From Thermoguttaceae bacterium (lineage in GTDB: Bacteria; Planctomycetota; Planctomycetia; Pirellulales; Thermoguttaceae), in the NCBI GenBank assembly GCA_028695965.1, contig JAQVHZ010000005.1:1-64000 (forward strand): a DNA stretch of 64,000 bases. The letters run 5' to 3'. Every line of letters begins with the position of its first letter. Within the stretch, counting starts at the first letter, position 1. The translations under genes and the position numbers were made by a program. The notes under the pieces are model-generated. The model did no database searches and was not told where the DNA came from. It worked only from the letters and a program-made list of their open reading frames with translations. Shown here piece after piece: positions 19,501 to 27,270 of the stretch.

Positions 19501-19535
19501 AAGGCGGGTTGGCGCCTATGCCGGAAATCCAGTAG
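16533..19535 (+). CDS. Secreted HzsA-related diheme protein (copy 3, divergent)
   Basis: A 1000-residue exported protein with a signal peptide (MRIYRFFSSLACCAALVLPP; a GTG 21 bases upstream is less likely). Residues ~25-190 form an extra beta-rich domain not in the other two copies. It is followed by the classic HzsA-related segment: FSSTRRRGHARCFWWGFG, LHRMNADGSN, NEWFPEVTNDGRIVYARWDY and propeller blades. Two c-type heme motifs are CVGCH at 806-810 and CVSCH at 865-869. No discoidin domain is visible at the C terminus. It is more similar to widespread non-anammox HzsA-related proteins than copies 1 and 2. The substrate is unknown. Confidence 0.85.
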   Translation: MRIYRFFSSLACCAALVLPPLSLGHASETFRVDSIPSFDWVLETTSEEAAAAIRYEAMTYREGAEPWYESTFFGGDEHWVRVGRDWQHPGERASSIRAFTAPRSGEIAISGRASKAHIDAGTDGVDVAIRLNDETLLTEYIEGDDAKGILFYIRRRVEQGDVVRFVVSRHNNYACDTTRFDPKITYQDGAGESFSASAGFDARDADEGKVWTYEYLLDERPYERAYPENYAQDFGATIQYEWLREDKILPNDSGGYLPNAVKHLKLARALLEDLEETLDEPIVSELDAALAKFESAQTDDFTPVDAEKYYAAVRGLKRKIVFSNELYREAPLLFVKQVPTSYNHLVMQYFGWRAQKGGGIFLLDKPGESLEHRDIFDGKLAQGCVLEPRLSYDAKKIVFSWVDLSANKTYDPHQVHFTDPDDGFYHVWTANVDGSELKQITSGSFDDITPTFLPDGSVAFSSTRRRGHARCFWWGFGKRWQVYTLHRMNADGSNIQTLSWHDTNEWFPEVTNDGRIVYARWDYIDRDAVTHQNLWTTRPDGTNPAALWGNATPSPHCSFQARAIPNSCKYVFTASAHHSCTAGSIVLVDPSVALDGEEALARVTPEVKFPEAESRDIPEYYSSPFPLSEKYFYVSYSPKRLRWEGEPPQDADALGIYTLDIFGNRELVFRDASIGAVCATPLLERETPTVWSSQLPENAPNEGYMSVVDVYKGLGDKVERGSIKEIRVVQLFPKTTRDADNPPIGKAREENGRAILGTAPVEEDGSAYFRVPARVPFYLQALDEAGNAYQTMRSLTYLQPGEKISCVGCHEQVDSGDASGLEAYSADASHTIAANREPSTLAPGPFGGRPFAYPHDIQPILDAKCVSCHNETQTDGGIDLTGVIEGADSNAFTRSYMTLMNDRDFWGEGTNPKNAAEALVPRFGGRNQIQVTEPGGMYGALGSRLMKLLRDGHEGVETTDAELRALATWIDLNGIFYGVDNEEGQKLIREGGLAPMPEIQ

Positions 19536-19563
19536 AAATCAGCGATTAGCGTTAGAAAATAAC

Positions 19564-19597
19564 AACGGCGTCGGAACGAAGGGGTTCCGGCGCCGTT
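19564..19597. terminator. Bidirectional terminator between convergent genes
   Basis: AACGGCGTCGGAAC (19564-19577) pairs with GTTCCGGCGCCGTT (19584-19597), a 14-bp stem with one G-U pair. It separates the plus-strand HzsA-related gene from the minus-strand gene ending at 19626. Confidence 0.8.
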
Positions 19598-19625
19598 TAC
19601 TATTTATCGTCGACGCGTCGTTCGA

Positions 19626-21971
19626 CTATTTCGCGTCGAGATTTTCAATGATATCGAGGCAGGAGACAACCTTTTCGACCAGGTCGACCGGGACGAACCA
19701 ATATTGATTCGTCGATTCGAACCCGATGCAGGAGTCTTCCAGAGTCGCGCGTCGGAGCCGTTTGGCGAGCTCGATTTCGCTTTGCGCATACTTGGTCATC
19801 TCCTTGGCGAGCGCTTGAACGCGCGCTTCTTTGTCGGGGTCGGCGCCATTTTGGGCGAGGTCTTGGAGCAGGGCGTTTCTTTCGTCGCGCAGAACGATGA
19901 AGTTCGTCTGGTTGGCGACGCTCAGGTAATTGACGCCGATAACTTCCGCGTATCGAGCGAGGTTCTGCGCCTCGACGCGCTTGGCGTCCGGCGAGAATTT
20001 GGCCGCTTCTTTAAGTTTTTCGGAGCCGACGAGGAACCCTTGTCCGCATTTCAGCATTTGGCTGGCGAAGACGTCCTCCGGGTAGGGTATGCGCCACGAG
20101 TAGAGGTCGTCGTAGGGGATACCGACCATCGTCGCGGGCATATTCGTGCGTTTTTCTCGCAGGAGATTCGCCGGGCCGATTTGAGTCGGCGCGCAGTACA
20201 TGACGACTCCGCTGTAAGGGAATTCTTCGAAAGAATCGGAGATATTCTTCCAGGCTTCGCGCGCAAGGGACGCGCCTTCGCCATAGTACTCTTGCGCGAG
20301 TTCGTCTAGGACGCCGTCGATCGTCGCGTCGGGATTGGTCGCAAACGCGTTGACAATCTCCAAGTTGATCGTCGGATAACCGCCGAGAGACCAGCCCGCC
20401 ATGACGCCGTCGACGCCGGCGCGCGAGAGGTTGTGCGCATGACGCGCTACAAGTTCAAGCGCGGGAATCGACGGTACTGAGGCGATTTCCCACGTCGAGT
20501 TGAATTGGCATTTTGCGATCGTTTTCAGGCCCGCCTCTTTTGCCGCCGCCCAGTGCGCGGTTGCGCGAGGACCGGGACCGACAACTGAAATGGAATACTC
20601 GCCGACAACGGCGGGAACTCCCCCGCGATTGATCGGAATCGACCATTCGCTGACCGATTGAAGCCAGACGTTTTTCGGCAGTTTCTCGACGATATCGGTC
20701 GCAATGGCGTGTCCTCGCCAGCCCCAGTCCCACACGATGACTTTTGCGTCGGGCGCGGCGCGGTGAACGCCCTCTTCAACGGCGGCGTTCAGGTCGACGA
20801 TGAGGTCGACGTCGGAGAATTGCGAGCAGCGCGGGCAGTCCTTGAACTTGCCGTGCGAGACGCACGTCGTGAGGTTTTCGGAGCCGGAGATCGTGAAGAC
20901 GCCGCCCAGCCCCGGCGTTTCTCGGAAGAGGAATTCGAGCGACTCGATCAGCCATTTCTTGACTTTTGGCGCCGAGAAACACATTGCGGCGTAAGTTCCC
21001 TCGACGACGCCTTTTTCCTCCGGATGGTTTTCGAAGAAGGAGACGGGCATGGCGCGCGGTTCGTTCATATAGAGATAGACGTCGATACCGTATTTTTTGG
21101 CGCGGTCGACTAAGTTGCGCAGATTGGCGCGTCGGATTTCCGATTTATCTCCGAATTCAGGAAAATCCTCGGTCGGGGGCGTCAGGTCGCGAAGGAGCGA
21201 GTGTAGCCATGCGCCGTTCACGCCTCGCGCTTGGAGCTTTTCCAGCAATTTGTCCGGATAGAGAAGGGAGCTGTCCTGAAGGAGCGGGTCGCCGAAAACG
21301 GCAAAGTAAGAATGCAGGTAGCAGATCTCGAATTGAGAAGGCGCTTTGTTGGGCGCGTTTTCGTCAGCCGCCGGGGTCGATTCGCCGTCGAATTCTTCTA
21401 GAAACGCGAACCGTTCCACTTCGGGCAGTTCAAGGTCAGTACCCAGAACGTCGCGGACGTCTTGGGCAATTTTGCGCATTTGAGCAAATTCTTCTTCGGT
21501 CGGCTTGGCGTAGAGCAGCGGTTCGCAGAATGGTTTGACGCCCAGTTTGACGGAGAGAAAGTCGTCTTCTCGCAATTTTTCGGCAAATTCTTTTGGTTCG
21601 AAGCGCAGGAGGGTCAGAAGCTGATCGTAGGGCAGCAGGGACCAGTTTTTTCGGACGATCGTGATGTAGAAACGACCAGGATCCCAGCTTGGCGCCTGGT
21701 ATTCGGGCAGTCCGAGCGCCTGTGCAATCTCTTTCAGCTGTTCCGGTTCAGCGCCGACCGTTTCGGTCATGCGCTCGAGTTCCGTCAGGTTCCAGTTTCG
21801 CCACACGAACGCGGCTAATCTGCTTGGGAAATGGGGCGTCGGTTCGGCAGGGACGGCGCTGACCGCCGGCAGGACCGATAAATCTAGCGGCTCTTGCGCT
21901 CGCGCTTGCGAAAATAAAGGCAAGCACGCGACTATCGCCGCGACGAGGATTTTTATTCGAAAGTTCGTCAT
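19626..21971 (-). CDS. Secreted TIM-barrel glycosidase-like protein
   Basis: A 781-residue exported protein. The ATG at 21971 gives a signal peptide (MTNFRIKILVAAIVACLPL, cleavage near ARAQ); the longer frame adds 12 residues. The central part looks like a (beta/alpha)8 barrel: KLQARGVNGAWLHS, KKYGIDVYLYMNEPRAMP, GLGGVFTISGSENLTTC, AKVIVWDWGWRGHA and GLKTIAKCQFNSTWE are typical strand/loop ends of glycoside hydrolases, with candidate acids in the NEP and SEN motifs. It vaguely recalls GH20-like barrels but I cannot assign a CAZy family. Two CxxC-like cysteines (CVSHGKFKDCPRC) are unusual. The C-terminal ~150 residues are helical. Confidence 0.65.
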   Translation of the reverse strand: MTNFRIKILVAAIVACLPLFSQARAQEPLDLSVLPAVSAVPAEPTPHFPSRLAAFVWRNWNLTELERMTETVGAEPEQLKEIAQALGLPEYQAPSWDPGRFYITIVRKNWSLLPYDQLLTLLRFEPKEFAEKLREDDFLSVKLGVKPFCEPLLYAKPTEEEFAQMRKIAQDVRDVLGTDLELPEVERFAFLEEFDGESTPAADENAPNKAPSQFEICYLHSYFAVFGDPLLQDSSLLYPDKLLEKLQARGVNGAWLHSLLRDLTPPTEDFPEFGDKSEIRRANLRNLVDRAKKYGIDVYLYMNEPRAMPVSFFENHPEEKGVVEGTYAAMCFSAPKVKKWLIESLEFLFRETPGLGGVFTISGSENLTTCVSHGKFKDCPRCSQFSDVDLIVDLNAAVEEGVHRAAPDAKVIVWDWGWRGHAIATDIVEKLPKNVWLQSVSEWSIPINRGGVPAVVGEYSISVVGPGPRATAHWAAAKEAGLKTIAKCQFNSTWEIASVPSIPALELVARHAHNLSRAGVDGVMAGWSLGGYPTINLEIVNAFATNPDATIDGVLDELAQEYYGEGASLAREAWKNISDSFEEFPYSGVVMYCAPTQIGPANLLREKRTNMPATMVGIPYDDLYSWRIPYPEDVFASQMLKCGQGFLVGSEKLKEAAKFSPDAKRVEAQNLARYAEVIGVNYLSVANQTNFIVLRDERNALLQDLAQNGADPDKEARVQALAKEMTKYAQSEIELAKRLRRATLEDSCIGFESTNQYWFVPVDLVEKVVSCLDIIENLDAK

Positions 21972-22096
21972 TGGGAGGCTCTCTTTTGGGTTGTTTCGGA
22001 TCGCCAAACCGGGCGTTCTGCGCCGGCGTTTTGGCGGTTCAGGAAAATTGAACGGACACGCGGCTAATTATAACAGATTGCAAGCGAAGAAACAAA

Positions 22097-22137
22097 TAAA
22101 AAAACGCGCGATCGACATTGGGTCTGATCGCGCGTTC
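22097..22137 (-). terminator. Intrinsic terminator of the PQQ-type propeller gene
   Basis: AACGCGCGATC (22103-22113) pairs with GATCGCGCGTT (22126-22136). Read on the minus strand the stem is followed by a T run (the A run at 22098-22104). Confidence 0.8.
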
Positions 22138-22170
22138 AATTAGCATAAATCGAAACGACGGATTCTCGAT

Positions 22171-23850
22171 TTAGAAGTCTCCGCCAAAGGGATCGTCTTC
22201 GTCAAGGAAACCGAAGGGGTCGTCGTCTTCTTCTTCGGCAGGTTCGGCAGGCGTTGCCGGGGTTGCGGGCGTGGCAGGCGCGGCGAAGGCGTCGTCTTCA
22301 TCGTCAAAATCGCCGAAGGGGTCGTCGTCAGGATCGACGACGTCGAAGTCGTCTTCCACTTCTTCAACGACTGCGGGTTGTCGTCTTACCTCCGGCTTCG
22401 GCGCGTCGTCTGCAGATTCCGCCATAATGCGGTTGTAAATTTCCTGGCAGGATTCGCGATGTTTAATCGGCTCTTCAAGGAGCGTTTCATGGAGGCATTG
22501 AACGACGCCGTCTTTCGAAACGAGATAGATGCGGTCGTTTTCGCGATTGAAGACTTTATAGTCGACGAGCCCGACGTTCAGGACTTTATCGCGATTGCCG
22601 TTAGCGCGGTCGATAGAGACGACGCGCCCGAGCGTGTCGGCGACATAGAGCCGATTATCGGACGCGGCGATCATCTTGGCGACGTTTTTGGTGTTCCAGT
22701 TTTCGTACCCCGTCTCCACGTTGACGCTGAAGAAATCGCCCGATTCGGTCGGGATATAGACGCTTTTTCCGAACGCGGCGATTCTTTCGGAGACGCCTGT
22801 TCTCGTCAGGTAGGTCCAGCGCAGTTCGCCGGTAACGTCGTTCAAAGCGTAGACGTATCCGGATTCGGAACCGATAATGAACAAACCGCCCTGCCGATTT
22901 TCGGGCCTAACCGCCATATTTTGAATGGATAGATCTTGCGCCATGAAGAATGGGGAGGACTGAACGTCGTCGCGCGGAATCAAGACTTTGTTTCCGATCC
23001 GCGATTCGTTGACATAGGAGAAGTTCGGACGAACTTGGAATTTGACGTAAAGGCTAAACGGGTTGTTGGCGGCGTTGCGAACCATTTTGCCAAAGACTAG
23101 CCAACCATTGTTGGTCGACCAACCGATATAATCGTTTGAATAGGACTGGGTGCCGACAATAGGCGCGACCAGCGGAATGCCGAACGCCGCGCAGGGATAG
23201 GGACGGCGGTCGTCGAGGTCCTTGATGGCATAAGAGGATTTCGCGAGGTTGTCGCGCTGCTCTTGGAATTTCTGCGCCCAATATCCCGCGGCGTTTCCGA
23301 GCCCTTCAGATTGACTGACCATAGAATTGACCGTTGTAGAAAGCCTGTCGAACTCTTGGTCTTCCGGGAGGATCTGATAGGCGAGGACGCGTTCGGAGAA
23401 GCAGGGCACGTAGATTTCACGTTCGCTCATTGTCGGCGCCGCAGACGGGTTGCCGTAGAGACGAGTCTCTTCGAGTTTCTTGCCCGTAAAACGATCATAG
23501 ACGATAAGGTTCGTGCCGCAAATCGCCGCGACCAACTTGCTGTTGACGGCTGGTTGGAGCAACAGCCCTGAGCCGACGTTGACGCTCCAAAGGGTGTTGC
23601 CCGTCTCGCCGTCGAACGCTTGGAGCCTTCCGCCGTCGGTCGTAACAAAGAGGACGCCGTCTTGGAACGTTGCGCTCGTAACCCATTCGCGTCCTTGGAC
23701 CAAAGTCGTTTGCGCAAACCAGGCGCGAGTCAGACCGGCGGCGTTAGCGTCCGCCTCTGGAACGAGTTTGCCTGGCGCGGCGCCAAGAGCCGACGCGCAC
23801 AACGCGCAGATAGACAGAAAGGCAAAACTAATCGCGAAATGTCGTTTCAT
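22171..23850 (-). CDS. Exported PQQ-type beta-propeller protein with acidic C-terminal tail
   Basis: A 559-residue protein with signal peptide MKRHFAISFAFLSICALCASA. Residues ~45-480 are PQQ-like propeller repeats (VTTDGGRLQAFDGETGNTLW, LYVADTLGRVVSIDRANG, IYLVSKDGVVQCL), the fold of BamB and PQQ dehydrogenases. No PQQ-binding catalytic residues are recognisable, so a scaffolding or binding role is more likely. The last ~70 residues are low complexity: acidic runs with repeated DPFG motifs and a PAT repeat. AGAGGTT just upstream of the ATG is a good ribosome site. The gene diverges from the GAF protein gene. Confidence 0.8.
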   Translation of the reverse strand: MKRHFAISFAFLSICALCASALGAAPGKLVPEADANAAGLTRAWFAQTTLVQGREWVTSATFQDGVLFVTTDGGRLQAFDGETGNTLWSVNVGSGLLLQPAVNSKLVAAICGTNLIVYDRFTGKKLEETRLYGNPSAAPTMSEREIYVPCFSERVLAYQILPEDQEFDRLSTTVNSMVSQSEGLGNAAGYWAQKFQEQRDNLAKSSYAIKDLDDRRPYPCAAFGIPLVAPIVGTQSYSNDYIGWSTNNGWLVFGKMVRNAANNPFSLYVKFQVRPNFSYVNESRIGNKVLIPRDDVQSSPFFMAQDLSIQNMAVRPENRQGGLFIIGSESGYVYALNDVTGELRWTYLTRTGVSERIAAFGKSVYIPTESGDFFSVNVETGYENWNTKNVAKMIAASDNRLYVADTLGRVVSIDRANGNRDKVLNVGLVDYKVFNRENDRIYLVSKDGVVQCLHETLLEEPIKHRESCQEIYNRIMAESADDAPKPEVRRQPAVVEEVEDDFDVVDPDDDPFGDFDDEDDAFAAPATPATPATPAEPAEEEDDDPFGFLDEDDPFGGDF

Positions 23851-23937
23851 TCGAAAAAACCTCTTTAAATATGCTTGGCCGCCGAGCGCCGACGCAATGC
23901 TGAAATCGGCGCGCCATGCGTATTTTATAAATCAATA

Positions 23938-24095
23938 ACCGCAACGCCGCCGCGTGAAATCAGGCGGCTTGGCGCGTTCGAGCCGATCGTCTGCAGCTTT
24001 GCGTATCACGCATAACGCTGAAACGACTCTGACTCTATTCTTATATGATAATATGAAAGGCGCTTAATTGGAACTGTTCCGCGCCATTTTTTTCA
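23938..24095 (+). ncRNA. Candidate small RNA in divergent gap
   Basis: The gap between the minus-strand propeller gene and the plus-strand GAF gene carries a plus-oriented terminator (24059-24092) with no gene before it. Upstream is another hairpin (GCCGCC 23946-23951 with GGCGGC 23963-23968) and a TATAAA at 23926-23931. The start position is a guess and the -35 box is weak. I recognise no known RNA family. Confidence 0.3.
24059..24092 (+). terminator. Orphan intrinsic terminator
   Basis: Stem GGCGC...GGAAC-T-GTTCC-GCGCC (24059-24085) followed by ATTTTTTT. No coding gene on the plus strand precedes it. Confidence 0.7.
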
Positions 24096-24429
24096 GTTTT
24101 TTTTTATGTCTTGGGTACTTGAGCGGATTCTATCGGTTGAGACGGTTTCTACGGTTGGTGCATTTTGAAGCTTAAGACGGACGTTCTGTTTTTCAATATC
24201 TTGGTCTTTATTGAAAATCGTCTAAACCTCGCGATTGTGCGGGTCGCATGAGCTTGAATTACGCTATAAACCGTACAAACGACGGTAATAGAACTATCGG
24301 AAAAAAAGCGCCGGAGAAGTTTTTATTGCAATTTCCAAAAACAGGAGACGATTTTCTTACAAGGCGTTTCTTCTGGGAACGCTTTTTTAGAGCATCGAGG
24401 AAATTACTAACAGACGGACGCAGAGCCCT
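24093..24429. other. Intergenic upstream of the GAF gene
   Basis: AT-rich leader. A 75-residue frame at 24248-24475 overlaps the GAF start and is not supported. No clear regulatory motif is seen. Confidence 0.4.
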
Positions 24430-25353
24430 ATGTATTCGAAACCAACCGGCGACGAAGGCCTTTACAACTTCCTAGCGACTAAGTCAGCGTTTGATCCTAA
24501 TGAAACGCCCTTTGTTGGCAGCCTCCCCGAGACGCTTCGCGTTTTTCGGGGAACGGTAGGTTATGACCTTCGATTTATCCGCGCGTGTTCGTCTGAGATT
24601 ACAACGCTGATGGACGAGCCTTTTGGCGTACGGCGCGCCGTCTTTAAGGTTGGAGACGAAGGGGTTAAAGTCTACGGCTTTTTGGTTCTCGAACGCGCTT
24701 CGGACGTTCTGCCGCAGCTCGATTGGGATTCCGCTTGTAAACTTGCGTCCTGTCTGGCGTCGAATCTAGGCGAGAATTACCGTTGGCGATTGGAAACGGA
24801 AATTTGCAAGGGCGCGTTGGCGGTCGCCGCCATTAGCCATATTGCGCCGAGCTCCTGCACGCGCTCTTCTTTTTCTCTTCGATTGCGCAGCATCCTACGC
24901 GCTGGCGCTTCGGCGCTCGGCGAATTTGACGCCGCCGCGCTCTACTTGCTGGACGACGAGACGACGAGCCTTTCTCCCCGGGCGCTCTGGGGCCTGCCCG
25001 ACGAGCGCTTTCTTGAAGAGCCCCGATCGCTTCGGACGGCTCGCGCAGAAGTTGAAGCGCTTCTGGGGAACGCCGTCGTTGTTAATGAAGACTGTTTAGC
25101 GGAAGAGTGGAACGTCCCCGAGGATTTTGTCTGTTCGATCTGCGTTCCTGTTGTTTCGGATACGACGATCTTGGGGGTTATTTGGTGTTTTGCCAATAAA
25201 AAGCAAAGCGTAGGGCCTCGCGAGCTTGCAACGCTCAACTTAGTTTCCGGTCGAATCGTCGACGTTTTAGAAAAAGAAGCGCTCGTTCAGCGCGGACGCT
25301 GCATCGTTCGCGAGCCGGAAGACGACTTGGACGACGAGACGTTTTGGCGTTGA
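24430..25353 (+). CDS. GAF domain protein
   Basis: A 307-residue cytosolic protein. Residues ~145-290 form a GAF domain: RSILRAGASALGEFDAAALYLLDDE, the ALWGLPDE strand, EWNVPEDFVCSICVPVVSD and ILGVIWCFANKKQ, ending in a helix (LATLNLVSGRIVDVLEKEA). GAF domains bind small ligands or respond to redox state. No kinase, phosphatase, GGDEF or DNA-binding domain is attached, so it probably acts through a partner. The N-terminal 140 residues are of unknown fold. No strong ribosome site is seen at the ATG. A terminator follows at 25417. Confidence 0.75.
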   Translation: MYSKPTGDEGLYNFLATKSAFDPNETPFVGSLPETLRVFRGTVGYDLRFIRACSSEITTLMDEPFGVRRAVFKVGDEGVKVYGFLVLERASDVLPQLDWDSACKLASCLASNLGENYRWRLETEICKGALAVAAISHIAPSSCTRSSFSLRLRSILRAGASALGEFDAAALYLLDDETTSLSPRALWGLPDERFLEEPRSLRTARAEVEALLGNAVVVNEDCLAEEWNVPEDFVCSICVPVVSDTTILGVIWCFANKKQSVGPRELATLNLVSGRIVDVLEKEALVQRGRCIVREPEDDLDDETFWR

Positions 25354-25416
25354 GTCTTTCCGAGCGCTTGACGATTTAGCCAATTCGATAATTTCAGGAT
25401 GATAATGAGAAGGAAC

Positions 25417-25452
25417 GGCGCGAGGCGTTTTGGGCTTCGCGCCTTTGTTTTT
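25417..25452 (+). terminator. Terminator after the GAF gene
   Basis: GGCGCGA (25417-25423) pairs with TCGCGCC (25437-25443), followed by TTTGTTTTT. Confidence 0.75.
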
Positions 25453-25585
25453 GGTTCTTCTCGTCGATATTCGCCCGTCCGAGGCGCGTCTTTTTCACAT
25501 AAGCGTTCTACCGTCAATTCTTGCGGACGTTTCCTATTTTGAGCGGGTTTTATTGAAAAAAACTGGCGAAAAACGACCGTCCCCC

Positions 25586-25613
25586 TTGCGATATAGAACG
25601 CGTCGATTATAAT
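25586..25613 (+). promoter_or_regulatory. Promoter candidate for rpsR
   Basis: TTGCGA (25586-25591) and TATAAT (25608-25613) with 16 bases between. The leader to rpsR is about 150 bases. The rest of the 417-base gap holds only the preceding terminator. Confidence 0.55.
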
Positions 25614-25770
25614 AACGACTCATATAACCGACCTAGCGAATCTGCCCTCGACTCAAACCAAGCGAACAGTTTGAGCGCTGCAATTGGGGCGGAAGGGCTG
25701 GGCGCCTAATAGCGTTCGCGCAATGTAGGCGTATATAGAATAACAACTGATAGAGAATTTTGGTAGAATT

Positions 25771-26052
25771 ATGTCCAAACCTCCGGCATTCAAAAAAAGT
25801 CGTATCAATCGCAGACGTTCCAAGACTAAGATCGCCAGCAAGAAACGCGATCCGTTGATGGTTGACGGCGAACGTCCACGCCCGATGTATGTCGATTACA
25901 AAGACGTCGAGCTTCTCAAGAAGCTCACCAGCCGCCAAGGCAAGATCATCAGCCGCCGCAAGACCGGTTGCTCCGCGGTCAGCCAACACGCTGTCGCCGC
26001 GGCCGTCAAACGCGCTCGTTTCATGGCGTTGATGCCGTACGTTGGCGACTGA
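25771..26052 (+). CDS. rpsR: 30S ribosomal protein bS18
   Basis: A 93-residue small-subunit protein. The core [19 protein letters not shown], then [22 protein letters not shown] and the LMPYV end, matches bS18. The N terminus is a longer basic extension ([18 protein letters not shown]) than in E. coli. It is present alone, not next to rpsF, ssb and rplI as in many bacteria. Confidence 0.93.
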   Translation: MSKPPAFKKSRINRRRSKTKIASKKRDPLMVDGERPRPMYVDYKDVELLKKLTSRQGKIISRRKTGCSAVSQHAVAAAVKRARFMALMPYVGD

Positions 26053-26284
26053 GCCGCCACAGGCCCCTTGGCGTTGCGGAGCGGCGTTCGTCCAGTTCTG
26101 TAGCGCGAACAGATAGCCGCTCGATACTACAGGTTTTGTGCATTATCGCGTTTCACAACGACGCGTTAAGACGCAAAACCTTTGTTTATTTTAACGCCGG
26201 CAGAGAACCGGCGTCATTGGAAATGTTTCATGCTTTTCAGCATGAGGCATATTGCTCTTTGAGGCGTTGGCAGTGTGCGAATAT

Positions 26285-27184
26285 ATGACACAAATGGCTA
26301 GTGAAAAAGCGGACGTTTTAATCGAAGCGATGAGATGGATTCGCGAGCATCGCGGCAAGATAACCGTCGTCAAGTTGGGCGGGAGTCTTATGGAAGACGA
26401 GGTCGCGATGATGCATCTCATGACCGACCTTATCTTCATGGAGACGGTCGGGATGAAGCCTGTCGTTGTTCACGGCGGGGGCGCGGCGATTACTCAAGCC
26501 ATGACAGAGGCGGGAATCGCTCCTCAGTTTGTCCAAGGCCGCCGTTATACGGACGACGCCACGTTGGAGGTCGTGCGGGAGGTTCTTGCGAAGCGCATCG
26601 CGGAGAATCTTGTCAAGGAGCTTGAGTTTTTCGGCGGTTCAGCCGTTGCGCTTTCCGAGCCGCTCGGCACAAACGTTTTGTACGGTCAGAAAGCGACGGT
26701 AATCGACGATTCGGGGGCCGAGGTCGATCTTGGCTGGGTAGGCGAAGTTACTCGCGTCGACGTCGAAACGATCCTCAATTACTGCAACAAAGGGGTCATA
26801 CCGGTTATTCCGTCTTATACGCTCATTGACGACGGAGGCTGCCAAGGCTTGAACGTCAACGCGGACGTCGCAGCCACGGAGGTTGCCAAGCAGCTGAAGG
26901 CGAACAAGTTGGTCTTCGTCAGCGAAGTCAACGGGGTCCGCACCGACCCGAACGACCCCGCGTCGATGATTAATTCGCTCACCGCGGAAGAAACGCGCAA
27001 GCTGCTCGCTTCCGGCGCGATCGTCGGCGGCATGATCCCGAAGATTCAGTCCTGTTTGAAGACGATCGAACGGGGCGTCGAAAAGATCCACATCATTAAC
27101 GGCAGGCTCCGGCACGCGATTCTATTAGAAATTTTCACGAGTCAGGGCGTCGGTACGGAAATCGTCGATCAACGCGCTCAATGA
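26285..27184 (+). CDS. argB: Acetylglutamate kinase
   Basis: Catalyses phosphorylation of N-acetylglutamate in arginine synthesis. A 299-residue protein with the amino acid kinase fold: [11 protein letters not shown] (phosphate loop with Lys), [15 protein letters not shown] (substrate loop), [31 protein letters not shown] and the C-terminal [10 protein letters not shown], where the Lys contacts ATP phosphates. The TTG at 26252 is in frame but the ATG at 26285 (or 26294) matches the usual length; no strong ribosome site separates them. It begins an arginine cluster argB-argD-argF. Confidence 0.93.
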   Translation: MTQMASEKADVLIEAMRWIREHRGKITVVKLGGSLMEDEVAMMHLMTDLIFMETVGMKPVVVHGGGAAITQAMTEAGIAPQFVQGRRYTDDATLEVVREVLAKRIAENLVKELEFFGGSAVALSEPLGTNVLYGQKATVIDDSGAEVDLGWVGEVTRVDVETILNYCNKGVIPVIPSYTLIDDGGCQGLNVNADVAATEVAKQLKANKLVFVSEVNGVRTDPNDPASMINSLTAEETRKLLASGAIVGGMIPKIQSCLKTIERGVEKIHIINGRLRHAILLEIFTSQGVGTEIVDQRAQ

Positions 27185-27270
27185 GCGTTTCGATTCTCTC
27201 GTTTTTGCCGAGAGAGTCGACCAGTCAGCAAGAGTCCATGAGGGACGTCGCTCAGCGACGCTAAAAGAAA

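Noticed and set aside
6108-19535. Anammox hydrazine synthase genes
   Set aside because: Only HzsA-like proteins are present, without hzsB, hzsC or hydrazine dehydrogenase, and the heme-ligand Tyr is not at the expected place.
24248-24475. 75-residue frame before the GAF gene
   Set aside because: It overlaps the GAF start, has no ribosome site, and its composition is not protein-like.
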